This document shows positions 17,828-27,421 of a DNA stretch of 64,000 nt, piece after piece; position 1 is the first letter of the stretch; each line of letters begins with the position of its first letter. The stretch spans positions 2,728,001-2,792,000 of the forward strand of contig OY970265.1 of assembly GCA_963715675.1 (NCBI GenBank), in the 5' to 3' direction. Made by a program: the position numbers and the translations under genes. The notes beneath the pieces are model-generated. The model saw only the letters and a program-made list of their open reading frames with translations, had not been told where the DNA came from and ran no database searches. The DNA is from DASVWZ01 sp963715675. GTDB taxonomy: Bacteria > Acidobacteriota > Terriglobia > Terriglobales > Acidobacteriaceae.

Positions 17828-18389
17828 TCATGCCGGCACCGACAATACTTCCCAGGCGAACAGCCTCAGGGACTGATGAACGGGATGCACCAACCCCGCT
17901 CGACGACGCTCTACGCGGGTCGAGAGCCTTATTCGCGCAACCCGCTCAGCGATGACTTCGAACGACTCAATAAGAGGCGCGAGGTCAATCTGTGGGGGGG
18001 GGCGTGCTCATAGCCAATCACAGCTACCGCTTTTCGTTCGGATCCTGGCATCCTCGACAGCTTGTAACAGTCTCCAATCGTGCTCACGTTTCCGGCATAC
18101 GGATGCAGGAGATTCACTGACCAGTTCTCTCCCTGGCATTGTCACCAAACGGACGCGCGATCTTGAACTCGACGGCCCACTCGTTCGGAATGAGAAGGTC
18201 AGGTGTTCTCCTTGTGCAGGCTGCACCGTGGTACTTAGGCACCCCGTTCAGAAACGTCGAGATGAGTTTCACCAGTTGGGGCTCGCCATACGGCCCAACC
18301 CCGGATTGGAACCCCCGGAACGGTACGCGAGACGCGTCGACGTGCACCAACGCATCCGCTACGTCCTCGATCAGTTCGTCCAGTTCCAT
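17828..18389 (-). pseudogene. Twice-frameshifted PD-(D/E)XK-like protein gene
   Basis: Reading from 18389, the first frame gives 'MELDELIEDVADALVHVDA' to 'PDLLIPNEWAVEFKIARP', then runs into a stop. Skipping two bases in a GAGAGA run near 18126-18133 restores 'ENWSVNLLHPYAGNVST' and continues to 'VIGYEHAP'. A run of nine G (17994-18002, plus strand) breaks the frame again. Correcting it gives 'PQIDLAPLIESFEVIAERV' and 'GLVHPVHQSLRLFAWEV' up to a stop at 17828. The pieces form one continuous protein of about 185 residues. 'PDLLI...VEFK' resembles the PD-(D/E)XK nuclease core. It may be a pseudogene or an assembly error, and phase variation at the G9 run is a weaker option. Confidence 0.65.
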
Positions 18390-18401
18390 CGAAAGAAATC
18401 T

Positions 18402-20015
18402 TCAGTCCGCCCCACTCCGGCCGCTCTTACCCGCTTCCAACGCCTGCACCCGGCTGTGTTTCTGACTATAGGTGAAGTACACTACCAATCCAATCCCCAG
18501 CCATCCGATCAACCGAATCCAATTCCACTTGCCCAGGTTGATCATCATGTACCCGTTCGAGATCACGCCAAGAATTGGGATCAGCGGCACCCACGGCGTG
18601 CGAAATGGCCGCGGTTGCGAGGGATTCGTATATCGCAGGACTATCACCGAAATCGAGACAATCACGAAGGCCAGCAGCGTACCGATGTTGACCATCTTCC
18701 CCAGGTCAGAAATTGGCGTTATGCTTCCCACGATCGCCGCCAGCAGGCCCACCAGAATCGTGTTCTTCCAGGGCGTGCGGAATTTTGGATGGATGTCAGC
18801 GAAAAACGTTTTTGGCAGAAGGCCGTCGTTCGCCATCGAATACAGCACCCGCGTCTGGCCCAGCAGCATTACCAGCATCACACTGGTCAGGCCGGCCAGC
18901 GCGCCCAGCGTAATAACGTCGGACGCCGTGGTTAAACCGCGGTCCAGGAAGGCGCGCGCCACCGGAGCCTCGATGTTGATTTGTTGCCAATGCACCATCC
19001 CCGTCAACACGCCAGCCACCGCGATGTATAACACGGTGCAGATCCCCAGCGAGGCGATCATGCCAATGGGCAGGTCTCGTTGCGGATTCTTCGCTTCCTG
19101 CGCCGTCGTCGAAACTGCGTCGAAACCAATGTAGGCGAAGAAAATGTAGGCTGCTCCCTGCCATACCCCACCCAGACCATGCGGCGCATACGTGTGCCAG
19201 TCCATACCCCAGTTTGCGCGATTGATGTAGTGAGATCCTAGCGCGATCACAAACAGCACCACTGACACCTTAATCACCACGATTGCCGTGTTGAACTCTG
19301 CGCTCTCCTTGATCCCTACAACCAGAACTGCGGTGATGATCAAAGCGATGAGGAACGCCGGCAAATTGAATCCGATTTCCATTCCGAACAGATGCGGCGC
19401 GCCCAGCAGATTGTGCGCCCGCTGCAACAACTCCGGAGACTGCGCGCTGATGATCCCTGATACCTTGTCAAGAAATGCTTGCGTGCCCGGCACCAACGAA
19501 GAGTCCGAGGCCAACGCCATTTGCCGCGCAATCACATTCTCCGCGGTTTTCAGCGCCGTCCAGTGATCGTACGACAGCCAGAGTGGCATCTGGACATGAA
19601 AGATTCTCAGCAGTTCGATGAAATGGTTCGACCACCCCGACGACACCGTGCTCGCGCCCATCGCGTATTCCAGGGTCAGGTCCCACCCGATGATCCACGC
19701 CAGCAACTCGCCTAAAGTGGCATAAGCATACGTGTAAGCGCTGCCCGCCAGCGGAATCATGGCGGCGAACTCGGCGTAACACAGGCCGGCAAATGCGCAT
19801 CCCAGCCCGGATAGAACGAACGATAACGTCAGTCCGGGTCCCGCATACTGCGCCCCCAGCCCCACCATGACAAAAATCCCCGCGCCGATAATCGCGCCCA
19901 CGCCCAGTGCCGTTAACTGGAAAACGCCGAGCGTTCGCTTCAGACTGTGCTCGCCCGTCTCGCGGGATTCTTCCATCAGCAGGTTCAGCGGCTTGGTTGC
20001 CAGCAGGTTCGCCAT
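18402..20015 (-). CDS. APC-family amino acid permease (cationic amino acid transporter type)
   Basis: A 537-residue inner-membrane protein with about 12-14 hydrophobic segments. The start region has 'LTALGVGAIIGAGIFVMVG', the unwound TM1 GxG substrate site of the APC superfamily. 'FFAYIGFDAVSTTAQEAKNP' is the TM6 motif typical of CAT/YfnA-like carriers. The C-terminal 'RPFRTPWVPLIPILG' and the extended loop between TM3 and TM4 also fit the CAT branch. It probably imports a cationic or neutral amino acid with protons. It is followed downstream by the frameshifted PD-(D/E)XK gene, and it lies 24 bases after a second permease, so the two are likely co-transcribed. Confidence 0.9.
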   Translation of the reverse strand: MANLLATKPLNLLMEESRETGEHSLKRTLGVFQLTALGVGAIIGAGIFVMVGLGAQYAGPGLTLSFVLSGLGCAFAGLCYAEFAAMIPLAGSAYTYAYATLGELLAWIIGWDLTLEYAMGASTVSSGWSNHFIELLRIFHVQMPLWLSYDHWTALKTAENVIARQMALASDSSLVPGTQAFLDKVSGIISAQSPELLQRAHNLLGAPHLFGMEIGFNLPAFLIALIITAVLVVGIKESAEFNTAIVVIKVSVVLFVIALGSHYINRANWGMDWHTYAPHGLGGVWQGAAYIFFAYIGFDAVSTTAQEAKNPQRDLPIGMIASLGICTVLYIAVAGVLTGMVHWQQINIEAPVARAFLDRGLTTASDVITLGALAGLTSVMLVMLLGQTRVLYSMANDGLLPKTFFADIHPKFRTPWKNTILVGLLAAIVGSITPISDLGKMVNIGTLLAFVIVSISVIVLRYTNPSQPRPFRTPWVPLIPILGVISNGYMMINLGKWNWIRLIGWLGIGLVVYFTYSQKHSRVQALEAGKSGRSGAD

Positions 20016-20039
20016 CCGATTGGTTTCTCCTTACCTTGG

Positions 20040-21596
20040 TTAAGCTGACCGCATCTGGCCACGCGAGTACCGTGACCAGGCAAAATACACTGGAATTCCC
20101 ACTAACACAATGCCAAGCCCCGGCCACGTGTACTGCGGCTTGTAGCGCAATAGTACGACATCGATAAACAAAGCCATCACAATATAAATCGCGGGCAGCA
20201 CGGGGTAGCCAACCGCTCGGTAAGGCCGTTCGGCATTCGGGTGCGTGCGGCGCAGCACGAAAAGGCCCAGAATTGTCAGAATGTAGAACACCAGCACCGC
20301 GAACACAATGTAGTCGAGCAGTTGGCCGTAGCTTCCCGAAACGCACAGTACGCAAGTCCAGACCATCTGCACCATCAGCGACACCGCCGGTGTCTTGTGC
20401 TTTGGATGCAACCTGGCCACGCTGCGGAAGAACAGGCCGTCCTTGGCCATGGCGTAATACACCCGCGCGCCTGACAAGATCAACCCGTTGTTGCACCCGA
20501 AGGCGGACAACATGATCGCCACCGCCATCAGGAACCCGCCCAGGCTGCCAAACATCTGGCTCAGCACCGCCGTAGCTACCCGGTCCTCCGTGGCATACTT
20601 GATGCCGCGCTCGAAAATCGTTGCCCCCGTGCGCGCGCCATCCAGTGGCAGCACATTCAGGTAAATCAGATTGCATCCGATGTAGAGTGCAATCACGACG
20701 CCCGTCCCCAGCGCCAGCGATAGCGGCAGGTTCCGGCTGGGGTTCTTGACCTCGCCTGCCGTAAACGTCACATTGTTCCAGGCGTCCGCTGAGAACAGCG
20801 AACCGACCTGCGCCACCGCGAGCACTGTCAATGTGCCAACCAGCGCGCCGCCGCCGATGTCGTGCAGAGATCCGAGTCCAGCGTTCCTCCAGAAGTTTCC
20901 CTGAAAGTTTGCCGCCAGAGCTGGCGCGTTGCGTCCCACGAAAACGCCAAGCAGCACCAACCCGAGAAGGGCGGCAACCTTGGCCGTAGTGAAAACATTC
21001 TGGATCAGCGCCCCGGTCTTGATGCCAAAGATGTTGATCACCGAGAGCGCTATCACGATCAGAATCGCCACCAGATTCTGGGTATTCAGGCCGACATCCA
21101 TATTGCCCAGCACCATCGGCCCGATGTGGATCGCAGGCACTTTCCAGAAATGCACAACCCAGTTTGAGGAAGAAACCGAGGGAAAGAAGACGCCGAGAAA
21201 CTTGCCGAACGCCACGCCCACCGCGGCAATCGTCCCCGTCTGAATGACCATGAAGAACGTCCAGCCATACAGAAATCCCCATAGCGGCCCCAGCGCTTCC
21301 CGCAGAAAAACATATTGTCCGCCCGCCCGGGGCATCATCGCCGCCAACTCGCCATAGCAAAGCGCGCCCACGATGGTCATGAAGCCCGTCACCATCCACG
21401 CCCCAATCAGCAACGCGGGCGAATTCACTTCTCTGGCAATCTCGGCGGAAACGATGAAGATCCCCGACCCGATCATCGATCCCATCACCAGCATCGTGGC
21501 GCTGGTCAGCCCGAGTCCTTTGACGAGTTCCTTGTCTTGATGGGTGTGAACGTCCCAGTCGGTCGTCGCGTTCGGAGGTTTGATGTCAGTACTCAC
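20040..21596 (-). CDS. APC-family amino acid permease (LAT/SteT-like)
   Basis: A 518-residue protein with 12 or so membrane helices. 'TSATMLVMGSMIGSGIFIV' at about residue 32 is the TM1 substrate motif, followed by 'GELAAMMPRAGGQYVFLRE' and 'GWTFFMVIQTG', both usual in L-type (LAT/SteT) exchangers. An insertion around residues 130-150 (SSSNWVVHFWKVP) is seen in acidobacterial and Bacteroidetes members. It probably exchanges or imports neutral amino acids. It is upstream of and close to the CAT-type permease on the same strand, so the two may form a small transport operon. Confidence 0.88.
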   Translation of the reverse strand: MSTDIKPPNATTDWDVHTHQDKELVKGLGLTSATMLVMGSMIGSGIFIVSAEIAREVNSPALLIGAWMVTGFMTIVGALCYGELAAMMPRAGGQYVFLREALGPLWGFLYGWTFFMVIQTGTIAAVGVAFGKFLGVFFPSVSSSNWVVHFWKVPAIHIGPMVLGNMDVGLNTQNLVAILIVIALSVINIFGIKTGALIQNVFTTAKVAALLGLVLLGVFVGRNAPALAANFQGNFWRNAGLGSLHDIGGGALVGTLTVLAVAQVGSLFSADAWNNVTFTAGEVKNPSRNLPLSLALGTGVVIALYIGCNLIYLNVLPLDGARTGATIFERGIKYATEDRVATAVLSQMFGSLGGFLMAVAIMLSAFGCNNGLILSGARVYYAMAKDGLFFRSVARLHPKHKTPAVSLMVQMVWTCVLCVSGSYGQLLDYIVFAVLVFYILTILGLFVLRRTHPNAERPYRAVGYPVLPAIYIVMALFIDVVLLRYKPQYTWPGLGIVLVGIPVYFAWSRYSRGQMRSA

Positions 21597-21679
21597 TCTG
21601 ATTTTGTAGCGCCGGCATCCTGCTGGCTGTCGGGCGCGTCCCGCACGCCCAGGGAACCGCCAAGGACAGCGAAGCTACT

Positions 21680-22294
21680 TTATCCTAAGATGCGCAAGAA
21701 CTCCTCTGCTGATTTTCTGGGATCGGTTACCAGATCCGATATCACCGCCACCGAGTCCGCCCCAGCCTCCATCACCGACCGGCAATTCGCCCGCGTGATC
21801 CCGCCGATGGCCACCAGCGGCTTCCCCGTCAACTGTCTCGCCCGCCGCACTCCCTCCGGCCCAATCACCGGATCAGGATTCGCTTTGCTCGCGGTCGAAA
21901 ACACCGGACCAATGGCAATGTAGTCGGCGGAACTTTGATCGGCCTCGCGCACCTGTTCCGGATTGTGCGTGGAAACTCCCACCCAGAGTTTGGGCCCAAT
22001 CACCCTCCGCGCTCCCTCCGGCGAAAGATCATCCTGCCCCACGTGCACTCCATCGAAACCCGCTGCCAGCGCCAGATCCGCCCGGTCATTCATTATTAGT
22101 TGGACCGAACTTCCCAACCGTCGTTTCAGTTCGTTTGCGTCCTCCAGCATCTCCCGCGCATTTCCGCTCTTGTTGCGATACTGCAACAGCGTAACGCCCC
22201 CGCCCGCAAGCTCTCGCGCCGCCGCATATAAGGCTTCGCTGTCCAAAAAACAAGACCGGTCGAGAATCGCATAAAGCTTCGGCAGACGGCTCAT
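21680..22294 (-). CDS. thiE: Thiamine phosphate synthase
   Basis: A 204-residue TIM-barrel enzyme joining hydroxymethylpyrimidine pyrophosphate and thiazole phosphate to make thiamine phosphate. Motifs in order: 'LLQYRNKS' (pyrophosphate-binding region), 'LIMNDRADLALAAGFDGVH' with 'VGQDDL', 'YIAIGPVFSTASK', 'PLVAIGGIT' and a final 'ADSVAVISDL'. The length is normal for ThiE. The start at 22294 is the copy of three near-identical ATG contexts that leads into a full ThiE; the two upstream copies are duplicated 5' ends. No TPP riboswitch is seen upstream. It follows accC on the same strand. Confidence 0.93.
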   Translation of the reverse strand: MSRLPKLYAILDRSCFLDSEALYAAARELAGGGVTLLQYRNKSGNAREMLEDANELKRRLGSSVQLIMNDRADLALAAGFDGVHVGQDDLSPEGARRVIGPKLWVGVSTHNPEQVREADQSSADYIAIGPVFSTASKANPDPVIGPEGVRRARQLTGKPLVAIGGITRANCRSVMEAGADSVAVISDLVTDPRKSAEEFLRILG

Positions 22295-22626
22295 GAGTTC
22301 TAGATTTCTCGGCGTCCTTGGCGTTCTCGGCGGTTGAAGTTTTTTGCTAGATCCTCGTCCGCCTCATATAAGTCTTCGCTGTCCAGAAAACAAGACCGGT
22401 CGAGAATCGCATAAAGCTTCGACAAACGGCTCATGAGTTCTAGATTTCTCGGCGTCCTTGGCGTTCTCGGCGGTTGAAAGTTTCTTGCTAGATCCTCGTC
22501 CGCCTCATATAAGTCTTCGCTGTCCAGAAAACAAGACCGGTCGAGAATCGCATAAAGCTTCGGCAGACGGCTCATGAGTTCTAGATTTCTCGGCGTCCTT
22601 GGCGTTCTCGGCGGTTGAAATTCTTG
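22260..22626 (-). repeat. Tandem triplication of the accC/thiE junction (about 141 bp units)
   Basis: The segment holding the thiE start, the leader and the last bases of accC occurs three times. Copies begin at 22260, 22400 and 22541 (spacing 140 and 141). Each unit contains ctagatcctcg, matching the accC stop region, a REP-like block of three 9-mers (CTCGGCGTC, CTTGGCGTT, CTCGGCGGT on the plus strand), and about 75 bases of thiE 5' coding sequence. The middle and accC-side units share the fusion 'SEDLYEADEDLA', which marks the duplication joint. The third unit ends at accC. Confidence 0.85.
22300..22575 (-). pseudogene. Duplicated thiE 5' ends (91-residue open frame)
   Basis: An open frame encodes two copies in series of the ThiE N-terminus ('MSRLPKLYAILDRSCFLDSE' and 'MSRLSKLYAILDRSCFLDSE'), joined by 'PPRTPRTPRNLEL'. 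The 141-base unit keeps frame between these copies. The next unit is 140 bases, so the frame breaks before the real thiE. Any product would lack the active site. It is best read as a by-product of the tandem duplication. Confidence 0.7.
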
Positions 22627-23994
22627 CTAGATCCTCGCCCCCATCTTCCCACCCTTCGTCAAGAATCGCTCAATGAACGTCGTATCGATCTTCCCCGCGC
22701 GAAAATCCGGGTCCGCCAGAATTCTCCGGTGCAGCGGAATCGTGGTAAAGATTCCCTCCACAATGAACATCTCCAGCGCCCGCGCCATCCGCGCCACCGT
22801 TTCGTCTCTATCCTTTCCGCGCACAATCAATTTCGCAATCAGCGAATCATAATACGGAGGAATCACTCCTTCCGCATACGCCGCGGTATCGATGCGCACC
22901 CCGGTTCCTCCCGGCGGATGAAACGCCGTGATCTTTCCCGCTGAAGGCGTGAACTTCTCCGGATGTTCGGCGTTGATCCGGCATTCCATCGCGTGCCCCC
23001 GGTGCACGATCGGGCCGTGCAGCACGGTTTCCATCCGCTCGCCGCAAGCCAGCAGAATCTGGCTCTTGACCAGGTCTACATCGGTCACCATCTCGGTCAC
23101 CGGATGCTCCACCTGTATCCTCGTGTTCATCTCGATGAAGTACAGTCTCCGGTCTTCATCCATCAGGAACTCGATCGTGCCCGCGTTCACATATCCAATG
23201 TCGGAAAGTGATTTGACGATGACTTTCCCGATCTGCTCCCGCAGTTCCGGAGTAACTTGGGTCGAAGGTGACTCCTCCAGCAACTTCTGGTGCCGCCGTT
23301 GAATACTGCACTCCCGTTCGCCCAGGCTGACCACATTCCCGTACTGATCGGCCAGAATCTGGAATTCGATGTGCCGGGGCCGCTCCACATATTTCTCCAT
23401 GTAGAGATCGCCGTTGCCGAACGCACCCGCCGCTTCCGACTGCGCAGTCTTAAATAGCGTCGGCAGTTCCTGCTCGCTGCGCACAATGCGCATGCCGCGT
23501 CCCCCGCCCCCGGCCGCGGCTTTCACAATCACCGGAAACCCGATCTGCTTCGCCCATTCGATCGCCTCATCCACGCTGGCAACAATCCCGTCCGAACCCG
23601 GCAGAATCGGCACGCCCGCCTTCTTCATGGCGGCGCGGGCTTTCTCCTTTTCGCCCATCAGCCGCATCACTTCCGGCGGCGGCCCGATGAACGTGATATT
23701 GCTGGTTTCCGTCACTTCCGCGAAATTCGCGTTTTCCGACAACAACCCATACCCGGGATGGATCGCGTCCGCATTGGAGATTTCCGCCGCGCTGATCACC
23801 GCCGGAATATTCAGGTAGCTCTGCGCAATCGGGGGTGGGCCGATGCAGATCGCTTCATCGGCAAATCGCACATGCAGCGAGTTGCGGTCCGCTTCGCTGT
23901 AAATCGCGACCGTGCGGATCCCCAGCTCTTTGCACGCGCATATGACTCGCAGGGCAATCTCCCCGCGATTGGCAACCAGGATCTTGTTAAACAT
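22627..23994 (-). CDS. accC: Acetyl-CoA carboxylase, biotin carboxylase subunit
   Basis: A 455-residue ATP-grasp enzyme that carboxylates biotin on AccB for malonyl-CoA synthesis. Start 'MFNKILVANRGEIALRVI', the ATP-grasp lid 'AAAGGGGRGMRIV', the substrate-binding 'ERECSIQRRHQK', the metal-binding 'YFIEMNTRIQVEHPVTE' and the C-terminal 'YDSLIAKLIV' are all intact. The length is standard. It is downstream of accB with a 174-base gap that contains a dispersed repeat. Its last bases are part of the triplicated unit in front of thiE. Confidence 0.97.
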   Translation of the reverse strand: MFNKILVANRGEIALRVICACKELGIRTVAIYSEADRNSLHVRFADEAICIGPPPIAQSYLNIPAVISAAEISNADAIHPGYGLLSENANFAEVTETSNITFIGPPPEVMRLMGEKEKARAAMKKAGVPILPGSDGIVASVDEAIEWAKQIGFPVIVKAAAGGGGRGMRIVRSEQELPTLFKTAQSEAAGAFGNGDLYMEKYVERPRHIEFQILADQYGNVVSLGERECSIQRRHQKLLEESPSTQVTPELREQIGKVIVKSLSDIGYVNAGTIEFLMDEDRRLYFIEMNTRIQVEHPVTEMVTDVDLVKSQILLACGERMETVLHGPIVHRGHAMECRINAEHPEKFTPSAGKITAFHPPGGTGVRIDTAAYAEGVIPPYYDSLIAKLIVRGKDRDETVARMARALEMFIVEGIFTTIPLHRRILADPDFRAGKIDTTFIERFLTKGGKMGARI

Positions 23995-24012
23995 TCAAGT
24001 TTCGTGTGGGGA

Positions 24013-24110
24013 TTGTCATCCTGAGCAAGCGTTCTTTGCGCGGCGAAGGATCTGGGCGAGCCGCGCGACGTGTCGCGTTCTTTGCGACACAATCATCGCG
24101 CGTCTTGCTC
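24013..24110. repeat. Dispersed intergenic repeat (TGTCATCCTGAGC type)
   Basis: TTGTCATCCTGAGCAAGCG followed by a GCGCGGCGAAGGATCTG block, between accB and accC. A related copy starting TGTCATCCTGAGCGAAGC lies at 42111-42172 next to the arginase gene. The shared words suggest a genome-wide repeat family. Confidence 0.55.
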
Positions 24111-24168
24111 GCTTCCTTGCTAAACTGCGCCACCACGCCATGCGCGCCCCGAAATCAATCTTTAAAAC

Positions 24169-24663
<495 letters not shown>

Positions 24664-24763
24664 CGTGTGTGGTGGGACTCGTTTCTGCCTCTCGGGCGCC
24701 AACCTGGAGAGGCGCAGGAGATGCCGGAAGTGTTTTCCACGCCCAGTCCAAAACGGTTAGGGT

Positions 24764-25852
24764 TCAAATCGCTATGAGTTCCTTGCCGGTTGGCGTCAGC
24801 ACCTCACGCCCCCGCTCCGTGACCACGACCATGTCCTCGATCCGCACTCCGCCCTGCCCCGCAACATAAACCCCGGGTTCCACTGTGATCACCATTCCCG
24901 GCTGCAGAATCTCAGCCTGTCCGGCGGCCACCCGCGGCGCTTCATGGATCTCCAGGCCCACTCCATGCCCGGTCGAGTGGGTAAAGTAACGGGCTAACCC
25001 TTTCTTTTTTAACACATTGCGCGCAGCCCGGTCGACCTCGCCTACCCTGACTCCAGGCCTGACCGCGTCAACCCCCGCTTGCTGCGCCTCCCGAACCGCC
25101 TCGTACATCTCTCTTTCACCGCTCGTCGGACGGCCCACATACAAGGTACGAGTCATGTCAGAACAGTAGCCCGCGAGTATAACACCGAAGTCGCACACTA
25201 CGAATCCCCGCTCCGGAATCGCTGCCGCCGACGCGCGGCCATGCGGCAGCGCCGAACGCTTTCCCGCAGCTATGATGGTATCAAACGACATTCCCTCGGC
25301 GCCGCCCTTCCGCGCCGCATATTCTATCTCCGCCGCAACCTCCGTCTCTTTCGTCCCCGGACGGATCGCCCGCAGCGCATCGTCAAAAAGGCTGGCGCCG
25401 AGATGGACCGCAGCTCTCAAACACTCGATCTCTTCCTCATCCTTCACCATCTTCAGCCGCTCCACCAGCGGACGCGCTTCCTTGAGCCGCAACTTCGTTC
25501 CCAGCACCTTCGCCAGCCGCGATCGCTCCGCCACTCGGAGATCTTCGCCTTCGACACCCACTGTTTTCCGCCCGGATTTCCCGGCTCTCGCCGCCAGCCA
25601 CTCACCCGCAGCCATCACGGCGGGGTTCTTGCTGACCGTGACTTTCGCCCCTTTCACTTCTTCCCGTGCCTGCTCGGTATAACGCCCGTCGGTAAAGAAC
25701 CGGTTCCCGCCTTCCGTGACCACCAGGGCCGCGGCGCTGCCCGTAAACCCGCACAGATACCGGACATTCGGCCCCGCAGTGATCAGCAGCGCATCGAGCC
25801 GCTCTCCCGCCAGAACGGACTGCAGCCTCTTCAATCGGCCTTTGTGATCCAT
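24764..25852 (-). CDS. M24 family Xaa-Pro aminopeptidase/dipeptidase
   Basis: A 362-residue pita-bread metallopeptidase. The N-terminal creatinase-like domain includes 'YLCGFTGSAAALVV' and 'RFFTDGRY'. The catalytic domain holds the five metal ligands: 'CDFGVILAGYCSDMTRT' (two Asp), 'HSTGHGVGLEIHE' (His), 'TVEPGVY' (Glu) and 'RIEDMV' (Glu). It removes residues next to proline from peptides in the cytoplasm. The order M24 peptidase-accB-accC is widespread in bacteria, often with efp in between; no efp is present here. The ATG at 25852 gives the usual family length. Confidence 0.93.
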   Translation of the reverse strand: MDHKGRLKRLQSVLAGERLDALLITAGPNVRYLCGFTGSAAALVVTEGGNRFFTDGRYTEQAREEVKGAKVTVSKNPAVMAAGEWLAARAGKSGRKTVGVEGEDLRVAERSRLAKVLGTKLRLKEARPLVERLKMVKDEEEIECLRAAVHLGASLFDDALRAIRPGTKETEVAAEIEYAARKGGAEGMSFDTIIAAGKRSALPHGRASAAAIPERGFVVCDFGVILAGYCSDMTRTLYVGRPTSGEREMYEAVREAQQAGVDAVRPGVRVGEVDRAARNVLKKKGLARYFTHSTGHGVGLEIHEAPRVAAGQAEILQPGMVITVEPGVYVAGQGGVRIEDMVVVTERGREVLTPTGKELIAI

Positions 25853-26212
25853 TTGCTATCGAGTGTAGCAAACGGCAGCGGCTACCCCAGCCCGTGTGGC
25901 GAGGACGTCCCCGCCCGTGCGGGGGGCTGACAGGTGGACGAGGGCTGCCGCATCTTTCGCGGTTTCCGGGGTGGGCAGGCTCATCCGCCACATCGCGCCA
26001 GCCCGTGAGGAACGTACACCCCGGCCAACCCATCACATCGAACCGTGATAACGGCTATTGCAAATGATTAGCCGAAGGATTAGGAGTTTACGCGACAAGT
26101 CGTCTCGTCTCTCCGAAGAGCGGTTCCCGCCAGTTGAGACGCCCACCCCCTGAGACGAATGATCCAATCTGTCGAGAAATGCATTTCCATCAGATAGAAA
26201 GGAGACATCGAA
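25853..26212. other. Intergenic region, divergent promoters expected
   Basis: About 360 bases between the divergent M24 peptidase and HAF-like genes. It holds short GC-rich palindromic stretches (for example around 25910-25925, CCCGCCCGTGCGGGG) but no recognised gene. A Shine-Dalgarno AAAGGAG lies at its right end. Confidence 0.45.
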
Positions 26213-27334
26213 ATGAAATCCGAAAAACTGATGTGCATTTTCGCAATCGCTTTACTGGTTGCGCTGGCCATCCCAGTTTCGCTGGCCGCGCAGGACAATC
26301 CGCCAAGCAAGGATGGCAAGTTCACCACCTTCGACGTTCCGGGTGCGGGCACAGGCGCCGGTCAGGGCACGTGGGCCTACGACGTCAACCCGGCACGCAC
26401 GATCACGGGAACGTACATTGACTCGAGCAACGTCCATCACGGCTTCGTGGGTACTCCCGGCAGCTTCACGACGTTTGACGTCCCGGGCGCGGGCACTGGC
26501 GCTGGCCAGGGTACCTATGGCGATGCCATCAACCCGAAAGGCTGGATCTCGGGAGGGTACTATGACTCCAGCAACGTCATGCACGGCTTCCTGCGCGACC
26601 CCAAAGACGGCACCGTCACGCCGATCGATGTTAAGGGCGCGGGCACTGGCTACCACCAAGGCACGTCAGCTTTGAACATCAACCCGGCGGGGACGATCTT
26701 CGGATACTACGTAGACGCGAGCAACGTCACGCACGACTTCCTGCGCTCTCCCACAGGCAAGCTCACCAAGATCAATGTTCCGGGCGCGGGCAAAGGCAGT
26801 GGCCAGGGCACCAACCCCGAATGGCCCGAAGGCATCAACCCGAAAGGCTGGATCACGGGAGGGTACGTGGACTCGGGCGGTGTGGGGCACGGCTTCCTGC
26901 GCTCTCCCACAGGCAAGTTCACGAAGTTCGATGTTGAGGGCGCGGGCAAGAAAGCCGGCCAGGGCACCAGCGTTTATGGCGGCATCAACGCGGCGGGATA
27001 CATTTCGGGAATTTACATAGACGCGCACGGCCTCGTGCATAGCTTCCTGCGCGCTCCCGACGGAACCATCACGAAGTTCCATGTTAAGGGTAAGGGCGTT
27101 GGCGACACCTACAGTGACACCATCGATTCGGAACACGCGATCGCGGGATTCTACTACCTGAACGGGGGGATCTACGGCTTTCTGCGCCACCCCGACGGCA
27201 AGATCACGAAGTTAGACGCTCCGGGGGCGGGACTAGGCGGCACCTTCGCCAACGGCAGCAACCCGGCGGGCGCGATCGCCGGATACTACGAAGACCCGAA
27301 CTTTGTGTATCACGGCTTCCTGTGGGTGCCGTAA
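26213..27334 (+). CDS. Secreted HAF-like seven-repeat protein
   Basis: A 373-residue protein with a signal peptide (MKSEKLMCIFAIALLVALAI...SLAAQ). It has exactly seven repeats of about 48 residues, each of the form 'FTTFDVPGAGTGAGQGT...INPKGWISGGYxDSSNVxHGFL'. The motif 'INxxGxIxGxYxDxxxxxHGFL' is that of the extracellular HAF repeat family. The last blade ends in 'YHGFLWVP'. Seven repeats suggest a seven-bladed propeller. The Shine-Dalgarno AAAGGAG is well placed before the ATG. It is unrelated in sequence to the GloVer proteins. The function is unknown. Confidence 0.85.
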   Translation: MKSEKLMCIFAIALLVALAIPVSLAAQDNPPSKDGKFTTFDVPGAGTGAGQGTWAYDVNPARTITGTYIDSSNVHHGFVGTPGSFTTFDVPGAGTGAGQGTYGDAINPKGWISGGYYDSSNVMHGFLRDPKDGTVTPIDVKGAGTGYHQGTSALNINPAGTIFGYYVDASNVTHDFLRSPTGKLTKINVPGAGKGSGQGTNPEWPEGINPKGWITGGYVDSGGVGHGFLRSPTGKFTKFDVEGAGKKAGQGTSVYGGINAAGYISGIYIDAHGLVHSFLRAPDGTITKFHVKGKGVGDTYSDTIDSEHAIAGFYYLNGGIYGFLRHPDGKITKLDAPGAGLGGTFANGSNPAGAIAGYYEDPNFVYHGFLWVP

Positions 27335-27421
27335 AACGAATCGCAACCATCACCGAGCCGCCCGAAGTCTGGGCGGCTTGGTGGGTTTCCGAACCAGGAG
27401 GTACAAGAGAAAGCTCATTTC

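Noticed and set aside
19468..21399. A long open frame (over 600 codons) on the minus strand spanning both APC permeases in another frame
   Set aside because: It overlaps two clear transporters, has no family motif, and reflects high GC and third-position bias of the real genes.
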